54,039 nt of DNA from Thermocaproicibacter sp041859875 (GCA_041859875.1 JBFLFY010000014.1:1-54039), one strand, 5' to 3'; numbered from the stretch's first letter, positions 1 to 8,755 are shown. Notes: generated by a model from the letters alone, not told the origin. Numbers and translations: made by a program.

Positions 1-614
1 GCGACAGCGAGGTGGAAATCCTCAATCCAGACATGCACATCGCTACCCTTGGCGACGGCGCAAAGCTGTTTATGGAGCTGACTCTGGACAAAGGCCGCGG
101 ATATATTTCCGCTGAGCGCAACAAGCAGAACATGACGGTCAGCGTGATTGGCGTACTGCCTGTGGATTCCATCTACACTCCGGTTTACAAGGTCAACTAC
201 AATGTTGAACCGACCCGTGTCGGCCAGAGCATCGACTACGACAAACTGACGCTCGAGCTTTGGACCAATGGTGTGATCGGCGCGCAGGAAGCCGTCTCTC
301 TGGCGGCGAAAGTGCTCACGGAGCACCTCAACCTGTTCGTGGATCTTTCCGACAAGGGAAGCAGCACGGAAATCATGGTGGAAAAGGACGACAAGAGCAA
401 GGAAAAGGTTCTCGACATGACGATCGAGGAGCTTGACCTTTCCGTTCGCTCTTTTAACTGCCTGAAGCGTGCCGGTATCAACACAGTTGGGGACATCATC
501 AACAAGTCTGAAGAAGACATGATGAAAGTCCGCAACCTCGGACGCAAATCACTTGAGGAGGTTGTCTGGAAGATGGCCTCTCTCGGTTTTAATCTCCGCA
601 AGGACGACGAATAG
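1..614 (+). CDS. rpoA: RNA polymerase alpha subunit, C-terminal part
   Basis: This is the 3' portion of the alpha subunit of RNA polymerase; the reading frame is already open at base 3 and the start lies outside the window. The visible part covers the end of the N-terminal assembly domain, then an acidic linker (around EKDDKSKEK), then the C-terminal domain of about 70 residues that contacts promoter UP elements and activators. The helix-hairpin-helix type segment with RSFNCLKRAGINTVGDII and NLGRKSLEEV is diagnostic of the alpha CTD. It sits 35 bases upstream of rplQ, the usual order at the end of the large ribosomal protein operon. Nothing looks abnormal apart from truncation by the window edge. 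Confidence 0.98.
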   Translation, partial: DSEVEILNPDMHIATLGDGAKLFMELTLDKGRGYISAERNKQNMTVSVIGVLPVDSIYTPVYKVNYNVEPTRVGQSIDYDKLTLELWTNGVIGAQEAVSLAAKVLTEHLNLFVDLSDKGSSTEIMVEKDDKSKEKVLDMTIEELDLSVRSFNCLKRAGINTVGDIINKSEEDMMKVRNLGRKSLEEVVWKMASLGFNLRKDDE

Positions 615-649
615 TCGATTCGCAAACCAAGGTAAAGGAGTGAAATTCG

Positions 650-991
650 ATGCCAGGAACCAGAAAGCTTGGAAGAACCACCGACCACAGAACTGCAATG
701 CTGCGTGCCATGGTTACTTTCCTTTTAGAGAACGGGAAGATTGAAACAACCGTAACCCGCGCCAAGGAAGTCCGCTCAATGGCCGAAAAGATGATTACGA
801 TTGCAAAGGAAGACAGCCTTGCCAACAAGCGCATTGCGTACGGCTTTGTGACAAAAGAAGCTGTTGTGCATAAGCTGTTTACCGAAATTGCCCCGAAGTA
901 TGCCGACCGTAACGGCGGTTATACCCGCATTACTAAGATTGGACCCCGCCGCGGTGACGCAGCGGAAATGGCAGTGATTGAGCTGGTGTAA
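650..991 (+). CDS. rplQ: 50S ribosomal protein L17
   Basis: Ribosomal protein L17, a component of the large subunit near the exit tunnel. The 113-residue product has the family's usual length and begins with the typical MPGTRKLGRTTDHRTAMLR segment; it ends with GPRRGDAAEMAVIELV, the normal L17 C-terminus. A ribosome site AAAGGAG lies about eight bases before the ATG. It is the last gene of the ribosomal protein operon and is followed directly by a strong intrinsic terminator, so the operon ends here. Confidence 0.99.
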   Translation: MPGTRKLGRTTDHRTAMLRAMVTFLLENGKIETTVTRAKEVRSMAEKMITIAKEDSLANKRIAYGFVTKEAVVHKLFTEIAPKYADRNGGYTRITKIGPRRGDAAEMAVIELV

Positions 992-1018
992 AAACCTGTT
1001 TTTTCAGCCAGTATTTAA

Positions 1019-1052
1019 AAGCCGGTATCCTTTTTTGGATGCCGGCTTTTTG
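1019..1052 (+). terminator. Intrinsic terminator of the rpoA-rplQ operon
   Basis: A ten-base-pair stem (GCCGGTATCC with GGATGCCGGC, one G-T wobble) with a T-rich loop is followed by five T residues. It lies 27 bases after the rplQ stop and closes the ribosomal protein operon. Confidence 0.9.
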
Positions 1053-1076
1053 CATTACTTCCTATGACCGCATTAC

Positions 1077-1105
1077 TGGACAATGGCACGGAAACACATT
1101 ATAAT
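1077..1105 (+). promoter_or_regulatory. Sigma-A type promoter for the DegV gene
   Basis: A TGGACA box (one mismatch to TTGACA) is separated by 17 bases from a perfect TATAAT. It lies after the rplQ terminator and about 105 bases before the DegV start, so the DegV gene is its own transcription unit. Confidence 0.75.
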
Positions 1106-1211
1106 ATTGGAAGCAAATAAAATTGACGGAAATATACTGCCTCACGCATTTTGCGTTTTCTTCGCTTTTCGTTACAAAAGCTGAAGATGAAGAAAGGAAT
1201 GAGCAGCAAAA

Positions 1212-2087
1212 ATGAGCAACTATAAGATCATTACGGATTCTACCAGCGACCTTACACAGGAAATGGTGGACGAGCTCGGCGTGGACGTTATCCCCATGGA
1301 CGTTACCATCGGTTCGTTTGCCTTCAAAGATTACCCGGATGAGCGAGACATCTCTTCACACGACTTTTACAAGCGTATTGCGGATGGCGAGCCTTCCGGA
1401 ACAAACCAGATTAGCCCAATCATTTTTACCGACACATTTGAGCCCTACCTGAAAGACGGCACAGATGTTCTGTATATTGGCTTTTCATCTGGCTTGAGCG
1501 GCACCTATAACAACTCTGTGCTGGCTGCGAAGGAACTGGCGGAAAAGTACCCGGAGCGTAAAATTTACGCAGTGGATTCCCTGTGTGCTTCCCTGGGCCA
1601 TGGCCTGCTGGTTTGGGATGCCGTACAGAAGCAGAAGAGCGGCGCCTCCATTGACGAGGTAAAGCAGTGGCTGGAAGAAAAGCGTGGCGGCCTGCACCAT
1701 TGGTTTACAGTAAATGACCTGAACCATTTAAAACGCGGCGGCCGCCTCTCTGCTACTGCAGCCCTTGTTGGCACAATGCTTGGCATTAAGCCGGTGCTGC
1801 AGGTGAATGTGAAGGGCTGCCTTACTGTAGTTGACAAAATCCGCGGGCGCAAGCAGGCACTGGATGACCTTGTGACCCATATGACAAAGAGCTGCCATGA
1901 CGCGGACCAGATGGTCTTTATCAGCCACACTGACTATGAAGAAGGCGCGGAATATGTGAAGGAGCAGGTCGAACAGAAGCTTGGTGTGAAGCACATAAAA
2001 ATTGGTTCCATGGGCCCGGTCATTGGTGCGCATACCGGCATCGGCACCGTTGCACTGTTTTTCCTTGGCGATGAACGCACGGAGTAA
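1212..2087 (+). CDS. DegV family fatty-acid-binding protein
   Basis: A DegV family protein of 291 residues. DegV/FakB proteins bind a fatty acid in a deep pocket, and those paired with a FakA kinase present it for phosphorylation and entry into membrane lipid synthesis. The opening KIITDSTSDL is the family signature, and the fatty-acid head-group contacts lie in the conserved TSQ/TNQISP-type segment (here GTNQISPIIFTD) and in the GSMGPVIGAHTG stretch near the C-terminus. No fakA gene is next to it, which is common because genomes carry several DegV paralogues. The ATG at 1212 begins the conserved N-terminus; its ribosome site (AAAGGA) lies rather far upstream. Confidence 0.93.
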   Translation: MSNYKIITDSTSDLTQEMVDELGVDVIPMDVTIGSFAFKDYPDERDISSHDFYKRIADGEPSGTNQISPIIFTDTFEPYLKDGTDVLYIGFSSGLSGTYNNSVLAAKELAEKYPERKIYAVDSLCASLGHGLLVWDAVQKQKSGASIDEVKQWLEEKRGGLHHWFTVNDLNHLKRGGRLSATAALVGTMLGIKPVLQVNVKGCLTVVDKIRGRKQALDDLVTHMTKSCHDADQMVFISHTDYEEGAEYVKEQVEQKLGVKHIKIGSMGPVIGAHTGIGTVALFFLGDERTE

Positions 2088-2224
2088 TGCGTTCTGCTGA
2101 TTTCAGAGAACCTTTTTCAAAAGTGGCTTCCTGTTTTTAAACGTGTTATTCTTATTGCTCTTAGTCGTTTTAGCACATAAAAAGACACTGAATTCAGATT
2201 TTATTGCGGAAAAGGGAATATAAT

Positions 2225-4243
2225 ATGAGAACGAAAAAATTGCTTGTAAAAATCCTTGTATTAATTGGACTGCCGGTTGTTGTTGTTGTTTCCATAGCGG
2301 CTGGATTAATTCTTCAAACGGTTCAAAATTCCGACTCAACCTTAATTTCAAATGATCTGATGGCAAAATCAAAAGCGGCGTCGTATGAAGTGAACTCGTA
2401 TTTTTCCACGTATGCGACGATTGTACAGCAGATGACCGAGAATGACCTGCTGCATCAGTACTTTGCCAAAACTCCGCAGCAGAAAAATAACAGTGCGGAA
2501 AACGGATATGGAAGCGTAAAAAATACACTGAACAGTATCGCGAAAGCAGACCCGGAAAGTATCTCTTCCGTCTGGATTGGTGACTGTGCTACAAACACGA
2601 TGCTTCTGAGCAACCAAGACAAACCGTGCAGCGTGCAGCTTTCCGAACGGCCGTGGTACAAGCCTGCAATGGAAAAGCGTGGGCTGCTTTATATTGAGCC
2701 GTATACGGATTTTTCAACGAAGAAGACCGTTATGAGCGTTGTGCAGCCAATTTACCAACAAGACTCCGGCGAACTTTCCGGGTTTGCGGGGGTTGATATT
2801 ACGCTGGACCGTCTGCATGATGTAATGAAAGGCTATAAACTCGGCAACACCGGTTATTACATACTGGCAAGTGCGCAGAACCAGCTGATTTATTACCCGG
2901 ATGCATCCATGCAGAACAAGAACCTGATGGAATCCAAAATGTCGAAGAATGTCATTGAGGCGATTCAGTCCAAAAAAGAACAGCTCATTGACTTTACAGC
3001 CCGCGGCACGACGAACCACGGCTACATTTCTACTATTGGGACCACGCAGTGGACGGTTACGAGCGTCATGCCGGATGCAGAATATTTTGCACCCTTCTAT
3101 GCGGCACTTCAGACGATGCTGATTGTATTTGCGGCAGCACTGGTCATTCTCTTCGTGCTGATTGTCCTTGTTTCCAAAGGAATTGTGAAACCTCTTGGCA
3201 AGCTGAAAAAAGTGGCGAATGAAGTTGCGGATGGCAACCTGAACGTTACGCTTGACGTGACCTCTTCCGATGAAATTGGTCAGGTGGCCGCGGCGTTCAA
3301 GAGGACGGTCGTTCGGCTGAAAGACTATATTGCGTATATTAATGAGATTACAGCTACTTTAAATCAGATTGCTTCCGGTGACTTGACTTTCACACTGAAA
3401 TGCAAATACACCGGCGAGTTTGCAAAGCTGAAAGAGTCCCTGGCGAACATCAAAATTAGCCTGACTAAGCTGCTTCAAGAAATTGACTGTGCGGCAAATC
3501 AGGTTGCGAGCGGTTCAAAACAGGTTTCCAATGCTTCACAGGCATTAGCTCAAGGTGCAACAGAGCAGGCGAGTTCCATTCAGGAGCTTTCTGCTACCGT
3601 AACGGATATTTCGCAGCATGTGTCGCGCAACGCTAAAAATGCCGCAACAGCCAACGAAGTTTCACAGCAGACCTCCACTGAAATTCAGTTCAGCGGCAAG
3701 CTGATGAATCAGATGACAGATGCCATGGCTGCAGTTAAAAATTCATCAGACCAGATTAGCAGTATTGTCAAGACCATAGAGAACATTGCGTTCCAGACGA
3801 ATATCCTTGCCCTGAATGCGGCTGTTGAGGCGGCACGTGCCGGGGAAGCCGGCAAAGGCTTTGCCGTTGTTGCCGAAGAAGTGCGTAACCTTGCGAGCCG
3901 CAGCGCGGAAGCCGCCAAGAGCACGACGGCGCTGATTCAGGAAGAGGCGCAGTCAGTGCAGAACGGCACCGATATTACGGCAGAAACAGCAAAGTCCCTG
4001 CAAAAGATTGTAGCGACTTCACAGAAATCTTCTGAGCTGATTGCCGCGATTGCAGAAGCCTGTGAAAAACAGTCCATTTCCATTGGGCAGGTCACACAGG
4101 GCCTGGAACAGATTTCTGCAGTTGTTCAGAACAACTCGGCTACATCGGAAGAAAGCGCCGCATCCAGTGAAGAACTGAACGGTCAGGCACAGGAACTGAA
4201 GATGCAGATTCGGAAGTTTAAGACTGAGCAGCAGGATTCATAA
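2225..4243 (+). CDS. Methyl-accepting chemotaxis protein with extracellular Cache domain
   Basis: A membrane chemoreceptor of 672 residues. A first transmembrane helix lies at about 5-30, an extracellular double-Cache ligand domain at about 35-290 (with a PWYKPAM-type segment), a second transmembrane helix at about 297-318, then a HAMP domain and a second HAMP-like stretch. A cytoplasmic signalling coiled coil carries the hairpin tip IAFQTNILALNAAVEAARAG, which binds CheA and CheW. The start is the ATG at 2225, spaced eight bases from AAAAGGG; an in-frame TTG at 2204 has no ribosome site. The gene stands alone and is followed by a bidirectional terminator. Its ligand cannot be read from the sequence; Cache domains usually bind small metabolites such as amino or organic acids. 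Confidence 0.95.
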   Translation: MRTKKLLVKILVLIGLPVVVVVSIAAGLILQTVQNSDSTLISNDLMAKSKAASYEVNSYFSTYATIVQQMTENDLLHQYFAKTPQQKNNSAENGYGSVKNTLNSIAKADPESISSVWIGDCATNTMLLSNQDKPCSVQLSERPWYKPAMEKRGLLYIEPYTDFSTKKTVMSVVQPIYQQDSGELSGFAGVDITLDRLHDVMKGYKLGNTGYYILASAQNQLIYYPDASMQNKNLMESKMSKNVIEAIQSKKEQLIDFTARGTTNHGYISTIGTTQWTVTSVMPDAEYFAPFYAALQTMLIVFAAALVILFVLIVLVSKGIVKPLGKLKKVANEVADGNLNVTLDVTSSDEIGQVAAAFKRTVVRLKDYIAYINEITATLNQIASGDLTFTLKCKYTGEFAKLKESLANIKISLTKLLQEIDCAANQVASGSKQVSNASQALAQGATEQASSIQELSATVTDISQHVSRNAKNAATANEVSQQTSTEIQFSGKLMNQMTDAMAAVKNSSDQISSIVKTIENIAFQTNILALNAAVEAARAGEAGKGFAVVAEEVRNLASRSAEAAKSTTALIQEEAQSVQNGTDITAETAKSLQKIVATSQKSSELIAAIAEACEKQSISIGQVTQGLEQISAVVQNNSATSEESAASSEELNGQAQELKMQIRKFKTEQQDS

Positions 4244-4262
4244 CCGGCAGTAAAGCAGATAG

Positions 4263-4309
4263 AAAAGGCTCCCGGAACCGCCATGAAAAACGGTTCCGGG
4301 AGCCTCTTT
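4263..4309. terminator. Bidirectional terminator between MCP and ruvX
   Basis: A perfect 14-base-pair stem (4267-4280 with 4291-4304, GGCTCCCGGAACCG and its complement) separates two convergent genes. The T-tract is present on both sides: TCTTTC rightward and TTTTCT leftward. It probably ends both the chemoreceptor transcript and the pyr operon transcript. Confidence 0.88.
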
Positions 4310-4325
4310 CTGTACTGCAAAAAAG

Positions 4326-4751
4326 TCAAGCGTTGGGGTGATTCCTGCGCCATGCAAGGTAGTCCTGCAAAATGACAGTGGCAGCAACCGCGTCAATCAC
4401 GGCTTTGCGCTTTTTGCCGCGCGTGTCAGTGTCATTCAGGTAATTGTGGGCGGTAATGGTCGTGCCGCGTTCATCCTGCATGGCGACGGGTATGGATACG
4501 AGCGTACGCAGCGATTCCGCAAAGGCACGGGCGCTCTGTGCACTGTCTCCTTCCGAGCCATCCATGTTTTTTGGCAGGCCAACGACAATTTGTTCCGCGC
4601 CGAGCTTTTCCGATTGTTCCGCGACATCCCGCAGCAGCTTTTCGCGGTTCCATTCCGAAATGACTCCAGCGGGTGTGGCGAGGACTTCGCCTTCGTCACA
4701 TATGGCAAGGCCGGTGCGCGCTTTGCCCAGGTCAACAGCAAGTATTTTCAT
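4326..4751 (-). CDS. ruvX: Putative pre-16S rRNA nuclease / Holliday junction resolvase homologue YqgF (RuvX)
   Basis: A 141-residue RNase H-like protein of the YqgF/RuvX family, which trims the 5' end of 16S rRNA and was first proposed to be a Holliday junction resolvase. The first strand MKILAVDLGKARTGLA carries the catalytic Asp, VVGLPKNMDGS is the second motif, and DERGTT with the final KAVIDAVAA segment supplies the remaining acidic residues. Length is normal. The start overlaps the stop of the upstream histidine phosphatase by four bases, so the two are translationally coupled. It is the last gene of the leftward pyr cluster. Confidence 0.95.
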   Translation of the reverse strand: MKILAVDLGKARTGLAICDEGEVLATPAGVISEWNREKLLRDVAEQSEKLGAEQIVVGLPKNMDGSEGDSAQSARAFAESLRTLVSIPVAMQDERGTTITAHNYLNDTDTRGKKRKAVIDAVAATVILQDYLAWRRNHPNA

Positions 4752-5437
4752 GCTTTGCCTCCAACGGTGCTGTGGTGGGTAATGTCGAGCGAAACGGAGC
4801 CTGTTCCGCGGCGGTAGACCGAAAGCTCCGGCGGAATATGGGAAGCGTCATTCATACTGAGAACGCGTGCCTTTCCGTTTTCAAACTCAAGAACGCTGAT
4901 GGCGGTGTTGTCGCCCCACGGAATGTCGTTCAGTTCGGAAAGAGGTTTTCCAAGGGCGCGGCAGAGAAGGGAACGGATGGCGCATCCATGGGAAACAGCG
5001 CAGACGGTTTTGCCTTCGTTTGCGCGGGCAATTTCACTGGCGGCCTGCCACATACGATCGGTGACCTGTGCAAGGGATTCCCCGCCGGGAGCCTGGAACT
5101 TGCCCGGTGTTTCGTTCCAGACTTTCAGCTCATCCGGGTATCTTTCCTGCACTTCCGTCCACGAATGGCCTTCCCAGTCGCCCATGTCGATTTCAATTAG
5201 ACGCGGGTCTTTCCGGATTGTAAGGTTGTGGTAACGGTTAATGGCCTGCGCGGTTTTATAGGCGCGCTTCAGCGGGCTGGAGTAAAAAGCTTCAAATGGT
5301 TCATTGCGCAGGCGCAGGCTTACAAGTTCCAACTGTTTTCCGCTGCTGCCGCTGATTTCGCTGTCATAGCGGCCCTGAAGCAGGCCTTTGGTGTTGCCTT
5401 CGGCTTCACAGTGTCTTACAAAAAATATTTTTGTCAT
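4748..5437 (-). CDS. Histidine phosphatase family protein
   Basis: A phosphoglycerate mutase-like phosphatase of 229 residues. The catalytic phospho-histidine motif is near the N-terminus as FFVRHCEAEGN, so the usual RHG is RHC here, and the second catalytic His is in CAVSHGCAIRSLLC. The YSSPLKRAYKTA segment and Glu in the ERYPDEL region are also typical. Possible substrates include alpha-ribazole phosphate, small sugar phosphates or 3-phosphoglycerate; the sequence does not decide. Its start codon overlaps the stop that the frameshifted Cys-rich mini-gene upstream would use, and its own stop overlaps ruvX, so the block is tightly packed and probably one operon. Confidence 0.92.
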   Translation of the reverse strand: MTKIFFVRHCEAEGNTKGLLQGRYDSEISGSSGKQLELVSLRLRNEPFEAFYSSPLKRAYKTAQAINRYHNLTIRKDPRLIEIDMGDWEGHSWTEVQERYPDELKVWNETPGKFQAPGGESLAQVTDRMWQAASEIARANEGKTVCAVSHGCAIRSLLCRALGKPLSELNDIPWGDNTAISVLEFENGKARVLSMNDASHIPPELSVYRRGTGSVSLDITHHSTVGGKA

Positions 5438-5578
5438 TCGTTATTTCCTTCTTTCCGAATTCGCTCACAGTGCGGGGGCTTGGCCCCGCTTTTCGTGATA
5501 GCTTCTGCATTCGTCGCATTTCCCGTGGCGGGGACAGAAAAAGTGGGAACATGGGCAGGCAGGATTCTTCTTTACCAT
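5434..5578 (-). pseudogene. Small Cys-rich protein gene, interrupted by a one-base insertion
   Basis: A short reading frame starts at the ATG 5578 (inside the last codons of pyrD) and encodes NPACPCSHFFCPRHGKC, then CDECRSYHEKRG, a C-x-C...C...C-x-x-C pattern typical of small clostridial zinc-binding proteins. As written it stops at 5465 after 37 residues. If one C is removed from the GGGGCC run near 5480, the frame continues as KPPHCER and ends at 5434 in an ATGA overlap with the phosphatase start. Both halves look genuine, so the gene is either frameshifted by mutation or the base call is wrong. No function can be assigned. Confidence 0.6.
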
Positions 5579-6483
5579 GGCTTTACCGCCCCCGTTAGTT
5601 CTGTGATGGCTTCCATATGATTTTCTTCGAGGTATTTTTCAAGGCCTTCCACAATTTTTACCGGTGTGTACGGGTCACGGAACAGCGCCGTGCCAATCTG
5701 TACGGCAGAGGCCCCGGCAAGCATCAGCTCCGCAGCGTCGCGCCAAGTGCTTACGCCGCCAATGCCGATGATAGGAATTTTTACTTTTTGGTGTGCCTGC
5801 CAGACCATACGCACGGCAACAGGGAAGACAGCCGGGCCGGAAAGCCCGCCGGTGTTGTTGTGCAGCACCGGGCGGCGGGTGTGAATATCAATGCGCATGC
5901 CGGTCAGGGTGTTTATCATGGAAAGGGCATCCGCTCCGGCACTTTCCGCCATCGCTGCTATTTCGCCGATATTGGCCACATTGGGCGAAAGCTTTACGAT
6001 AAGCGGCTTCCGGCAAAATTTCCGCACAGCAGATGTAATGCCCTCAACCCCTGCGCAGCTGGTGCCAAACTGGACGCCGCCCTGCTTTACGTTTGGGCAG
6101 GAAATATTCAGCTCAATCATGTCCACATCGGTTTCGGAAAGACGCTCTGCCATGCGGCAGTAGTCTTCCGGCGTATTGCCCGCGATGTTGGCAATGACAA
6201 CGGTGCCCTGCTGTTTCAGCCACGGAAGGTCATTCTGAATGAAATGCTCCACACCGGGGTTCTGCAGCCCGACGGAGTTGAGCATCCCGCCCGGTGTTTC
6301 CGCAATGCGCTGCGGCGGGTTACCGGGGCGTTCCTGCAGTGTGATGCCTTTGCAGGAAATACCGCCGAAAACCGAAAGCGGGTAAAACTCTGAAAATTCC
6401 CGTCCAAAGCCAAAAGTTCCGGAAGCAGCAATGACAGGGTTTTGAAATTCCACTCCCGCAATGTTCACTTTCATGTTTGCCAT
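5572..6483 (-). CDS. pyrD: Dihydroorotate dehydrogenase B, catalytic subunit
   Basis: The FMN-containing catalytic subunit (303 residues) of class 1B dihydroorotate dehydrogenase, which oxidises dihydroorotate to orotate in pyrimidine synthesis and passes electrons to NAD through PyrK. The class 1B active-site Cys is visible in ELNISCPNV around residue 130, and the FMN phosphate site in IIGIGGVSTWRDA and GASAVQIGTALF near the C-terminus. PyrK is encoded two genes upstream in the same operon, as the class requires. An ATG with GGGGTG upstream was used. A 109-base gap before it contains one copy of the dispersed repeat described at 6501. Confidence 0.97.
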   Translation of the reverse strand: MANMKVNIAGVEFQNPVIAASGTFGFGREFSEFYPLSVFGGISCKGITLQERPGNPPQRIAETPGGMLNSVGLQNPGVEHFIQNDLPWLKQQGTVVIANIAGNTPEDYCRMAERLSETDVDMIELNISCPNVKQGGVQFGTSCAGVEGITSAVRKFCRKPLIVKLSPNVANIGEIAAMAESAGADALSMINTLTGMRIDIHTRRPVLHNNTGGLSGPAVFPVAVRMVWQAHQKVKIPIIGIGGVSTWRDAAELMLAGASAVQIGTALFRDPYTPVKIVEGLEKYLEENHMEAITELTGAVKPW

Positions 6484-6500
6484 ATTTGCACCCCTGACGC

Positions 6501-6551
6501 CCGGCCTTTTTTATAAGGCTGGGCGAAAACTTTATTGAATCCCTAAAAGAA
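6501..6551 (+). repeat. Dispersed intergenic repeat, copy A
   Basis: A hairpin-plus-tail element: CCGGCCTTTTTTATAAGGCTGG followed by GCGAAAACTTTATTGAATCCC. The same arrangement recurs at 45701, 45817, 53531 and 53646 (last two on the minus strand). This copy lies between pyrD and the GNAT gene, inside the pyr operon, and is the most diverged in its tail. Confidence 0.6.
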
Positions 6552-6592
6552 ACAGATTCCTGCACTTTGCTTTATGCTTCTTCGGGTTTCCG

Positions 6593-7030
6593 TCAACCTA
6601 AAAATTTAGATTTTTTTATGAGGTTGCTGCAATCCTGATAGCCAAGTTTCCCATAGAAATGGCTGTGCATTTCATCGTTTACGGAGTCAAGCTGAATCAA
6701 CAAGGCTCCCATCTGCTTTACTCTGTGCTCCAGTTCCTGCATCAAAGCCGTTCCGGTTCCGTTTCCCTGGTACTCTTTTGCAAGAACAATTTCCACAAGG
6801 TCGTAGGCCTGCCCGTCATCGTACTGCTCAAAATAGCCCATGGCGAACCCGGCTGCTTCGGCGCCGTCCCACAGAACAAGGCCGTAAGAGTCTTCGCGTG
6901 TCACTACTTGATGAATGCGCTTGGCAGCGGTTTTTTCCGTCCATGTGCCGTTTTCAACCTGATTGTAATAGCGGATAAACAGTGGAACAATTTTTGAAAG
7001 ATCGGATTCTTTTAAAACGGTGTAGTTCAA
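6593..7030 (-). CDS. GNAT family N-acetyltransferase
   Basis: A 145-residue acetyltransferase of the GNAT fold that transfers acetyl from acetyl-CoA to an amine. The acetyl-CoA binding segment is VLAKEYQGNGTGTALMQELE (Q/RxxGxG/A motif), and the C-terminal region HFYGKLGYQDC is typical of the family. The start is TTG at 7030, six bases after AGGAG. It lies within the pyrimidine operon between pyrK and pyrD, but nothing in the sequence shows a role in pyrimidine synthesis; the substrate is unknown. Confidence 0.88.
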   Translation of the reverse strand: MNYTVLKESDLSKIVPLFIRYYNQVENGTWTEKTAAKRIHQVVTREDSYGLVLWDGAEAAGFAMGYFEQYDDGQAYDLVEIVLAKEYQGNGTGTALMQELEHRVKQMGALLIQLDSVNDEMHSHFYGKLGYQDCSNLIKKSKFLG

Positions 7031-7058
7031 TGAAATCTCCTTTGCAGGTGTCCTGCTG

Positions 7059-7826
7059 TTATAAATCTGCGATTAGCCGGGAATCAAAAACCGGGCCGTC
7101 TTTACAGACGTGACCATAGTAGACGGTGCCATCTTTTTTGCGGAGCGGTACGGCACAGCCAAGGCACGCGCCAATGCCGCAGGCCATGCGCTCTTCCAGA
7201 GAAACCTGGCACGGCACGCCGTGCTGCTTTGCAATCGTGCAGACCGACCGCAGCATCGGCGCGGGGCCGCAGGCGAAAACCACATCAAAAGCGAGGTCAT
7301 CCAGCAGTTCGGTCACAAGCCCGTGGTGGCCGAAAGAGCCGTCATCCGTTGCAATCAGGACTTTACAGCCGGATGCTTCAAAGTCTTCTCTCAGGATAAC
7401 GGCGTCTTTGCTGCGGAATCCCGCGGCAAGCACCGCGTTTAGCCCAAATGCTTTCGCCACGCCGAGCAGCGGGGGAATTCCAATGCCGCCGCCCACAAAA
7501 AGGGCTTTTCGAGACGTATTGCCAAGGTCAAACCCGTTCCCGAGCGGCGCCAGGAGGTCGAGCGCCTGCCCCGGTTCAAACCCGGCAAGCACCGCCGTGC
7601 CTTCACCGCGCACCTGGAAAACAAACCGGAAAGTCTTTTCCTTCCGGTTCACTTCACAGATGGAAATCGGGCGGCGCAGCGTTTTCCCCGGCACGGCGAT
7701 CTGTGCGAACTGCCCCGGCTTTGCATGGCCGGCAAGTACCCCGGCGTCGACGGTCAGGTCGAAAATATCACTGGTCAGCTGCTTCTTGCTCCGAATCCTG
7801 CAGGAACGCACATCGTACTTTTTCAC
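7059..7826 (-). CDS. pyrK: Dihydroorotate dehydrogenase B, electron transfer subunit
   Basis: The 255-residue FAD and [2Fe-2S] subunit that carries electrons from PyrD to NAD. A ferredoxin-reductase type FAD domain comes first (LRRPISIC matches the RxYS-type FAD motif), followed by the NAD-binding FVGGGIGIPPLL segment. The C-terminal iron-sulphur cluster motif is CGIGACLGC followed by a later VCKDGPVF Cys. It begins with GTG overlapping the pyrF stop by four bases, so translation is coupled. Length and motif order are normal for the family. Confidence 0.96.
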   Translation of the reverse strand: MKKYDVRSCRIRSKKQLTSDIFDLTVDAGVLAGHAKPGQFAQIAVPGKTLRRPISICEVNRKEKTFRFVFQVRGEGTAVLAGFEPGQALDLLAPLGNGFDLGNTSRKALFVGGGIGIPPLLGVAKAFGLNAVLAAGFRSKDAVILREDFEASGCKVLIATDDGSFGHHGLVTELLDDLAFDVVFACGPAPMLRSVCTIAKQHGVPCQVSLEERMACGIGACLGCAVPLRKKDGTVYYGHVCKDGPVFDSRLIADL

Positions 7827-8755
7827 AGCCGAATCTCCCCAATGCGCTGCATAATTTCACCGCGCATCCGCAGAGCCTCGCTGCGCGCACAGGCAGCGTA
7901 ATCTTCCTGCGAAGCGCCCTGCTTTTTCCAAGCGCACAGAATGGAACGCGAAGCGTTCACAACCGCGCCGCACCCGTTTTTGTCGAACGCCGGGACAACG
8001 TCATCTGCGCCGCCGCCCTGCGCGCCGTAACCGGGCACAAGGAAAAACGTGTGCGGCAGGCTTGCCCGCAGTTCCGTCAGCTGTGCCGGCCATGTTGCGC
8101 CCACTACAGCGCCGACGCCGCTGTAGCCGTATTTGCCCGGCAGGCTTTGACCCCATTCTTCGCAGAAGCGCCCCATAGCCTCATACAGCATTTCGCCGCC
8201 TTCAAACGCCTGGTTTTGCAGTTCATCCGAAGAGGGGTTGGAGGTTTTCACCAGAATGAAAATGCCTTTGCCGTATGCCTTACAGACTTCAATCAAGGGA
8301 AATATTCCATCGGAGCCGAGGTATCCGTTGACCGTCAGGGCATCTGCGCCGAACGCCGCGGCTTTTTGGCCGCCTACATCCGTTTCGCCCAGATGTGCCG
8401 CCGCATAGGCCTGCATGGTGGTGCCAATGTCGTTGCGCTTACCATCGGCAATGACCAGCATTCCCTTGCTGTGCGCATAAGCAACGGTGTCGTGCAAAGC
8501 CTTCATGCCCTGCCAGCCGTACATCTCGTAGTAGGCGCACTGCGGTTTGACCGCTGGAACGATGTCGCACAGTGCGTCAATGATGCCCTTGTTAAATTCC
8601 AGCACTGCCGCCGCTGCACCTTCCAGTGTTCTGCCATGCGCTGCAAAAGCCGTTTCCCGGATGGATTCCGGAACGTACTCCAGCTTTGGGTCCAGCCCGG
8701 CGACCGTGGGGTTCTGCATTTGTGCAATTTTTTCCATCAGTTTGTCGAATGCCAT
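7823..8755 (-). CDS. pyrF: Orotidine 5'-phosphate decarboxylase
   Basis: A 310-residue OMP decarboxylase of the longer (type 2) form, which converts OMP to UMP. The catalytic Asp-Lys network is in VIADGKRNDIGTT, and TVAGLDPKL near the N-terminus and LVPGYGAQGGGADD near the C-terminus bind the phosphate. AAGGAGA lies seven bases before the ATG. The 79-base gap to pyrC contains an eight-base-pair GC stem (TTCCGCGC with GCGCGGAA) without a T-tract, so it is more likely an mRNA stabilising or processing element than a terminator. Confidence 0.96.
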   Translation of the reverse strand: MAFDKLMEKIAQMQNPTVAGLDPKLEYVPESIRETAFAAHGRTLEGAAAAVLEFNKGIIDALCDIVPAVKPQCAYYEMYGWQGMKALHDTVAYAHSKGMLVIADGKRNDIGTTMQAYAAAHLGETDVGGQKAAAFGADALTVNGYLGSDGIFPLIEVCKAYGKGIFILVKTSNPSSDELQNQAFEGGEMLYEAMGRFCEEWGQSLPGKYGYSGVGAVVGATWPAQLTELRASLPHTFFLVPGYGAQGGGADDVVPAFDKNGCGAVVNASRSILCAWKKQGASQEDYAACARSEALRMRGEIMQRIGEIRL

